Assembly (NCBI GenBank): GCA_963920705.1
Contig: OY987226.1
Location: 31,423,686 to 31,487,685 of the forward strand
DNA length: 64,000 bases
Reading direction: 5' to 3'
DNA from: Odiellus spinosus
Lineage: Eukaryota > Arthropoda > Arachnida > Opiliones > Phalangiidae
The position numbers and the translations under genes were made by a program. Below are positions 63,668 to 64,000 of the stretch, piece by piece (within the stretch, counting starts at the first letter, position 1; each line of letters starts with the position of its first letter). The notes beneath the pieces are model-generated. The model was given only the letters and a program-made list of their open reading frames with translations, had not been told where the DNA came from and made no database searches.

Positions 63668-64000
63668 TCATATATTCAACAAAAAACTCGGGGGCCTTTG
63701 TGATGATGCCCTGCTCACGCAGTCAGTCACGTGTCGGGTCACCAGTTTTGTAAAATATTTAATAATTCAACATTTTTAAGTTTCGATTTTTGTAAGCAGA
63801 TGGTGACTAGAATTATTTGCATTTCGAAACAATTTTTGTAAATTGATAAAAAAAATTCTGAATTTCAAACTCTTAAATGTTTCATTCATTTCTTAATAAC
63901 TGAATTTTTTTTCCATATCCTGCTAAGGGGATAATTCACTGGGATAGGAGTCAATTAAATATTTGTTAAAAACAAAATGAAGTTAAAATGTTCAAACACC
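63668..64000. other. no recognisable feature
   Basis: AT-rich to the window edge, with no open frame, TIR or repeat that I can support. Confidence 0.4.

Overview
The window is AT-rich, intron-containing nuclear DNA of a multicellular animal, most likely an invertebrate. It holds metazoan-type transposons (hAT, P-like, Helitron, LINE, Ty1/copia and Ty3/gypsy, many MITEs) and relics of Maverick/Polinton-type virus-like elements. I see no clear conserved host gene, rRNA, tRNA or CRISPR array. The species cannot be fixed from sequence alone. Almost every coding region is broken, so this is a TE graveyard with datable nested insertions.

Layout. 0.4-7.6 kb: a decayed Ty3/gypsy element with LTR pieces and an integrase core split by a 1,016-bp hAT insertion, followed by an unusual pol tail of methyl-CpG-binding (MBD) domain, Ser/Glu-rich repeats and a TatD-nuclease-like domain. 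7.6-10.1 kb: LINE reverse transcriptase split by a repeat-rich insert. 11.1-15.8 kb: solo-LTR-like DNA, then a 5'-truncated copia element on the minus strand with an MBD domain between integrase and RT, split by a 983-bp hAT element. 16.0-16.6 kb: a MITE inserted into a copy of itself. 18.5-27.1 kb: tandem units of a 25/26-bp satellite joined to LINE 3' ends. 27.1-30.0 kb: P-like transposon. 31.6-34.9 kb: minus-strand Helitron Rep/helicase pseudogene abutted by a hAT MITE. 36.4-39.5 kb: virus-like fragments, including two convergent DNA polymerase B N-termini. 40.8-44.1 kb: hAT transposase relic. 44.0-47.1 kb: a penton-like pseudogene and a spliced cysteine-rich gene. 47.4-49.1 kb: a second gypsy pol tail, also with an MBD domain. 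49.757-54.312 kb: a 4,556-bp element with 108-bp perfect TIRs and a 6-bp target duplication that carries only capsid-type and accessory genes. 54.3-56.6 kb: broken protein-primed-type PolB, minus strand. 56.9-58.0 and 63.3-63.7 kb: another virus-like copy, split by a 5,337-bp P-like transposon with two convergent genes.

Main points. (1) Three retroelements from two superfamilies each carry an MBD domain in pol, and one also carries a TatD-like domain. (2) A Maverick-type element is reduced to penton-like, basic core-like, capsid and two uncharacterised families, without polymerase or integrase. The uncharacterised zinc-motif and 'GYICHS' families recur near other virus-like fragments. (3) A P-superfamily element carries a second, opposite-strand gene. 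(4) More than 200 tandem satellite units each present an AATAAA hexamer on the strand of the adjoining LINE.
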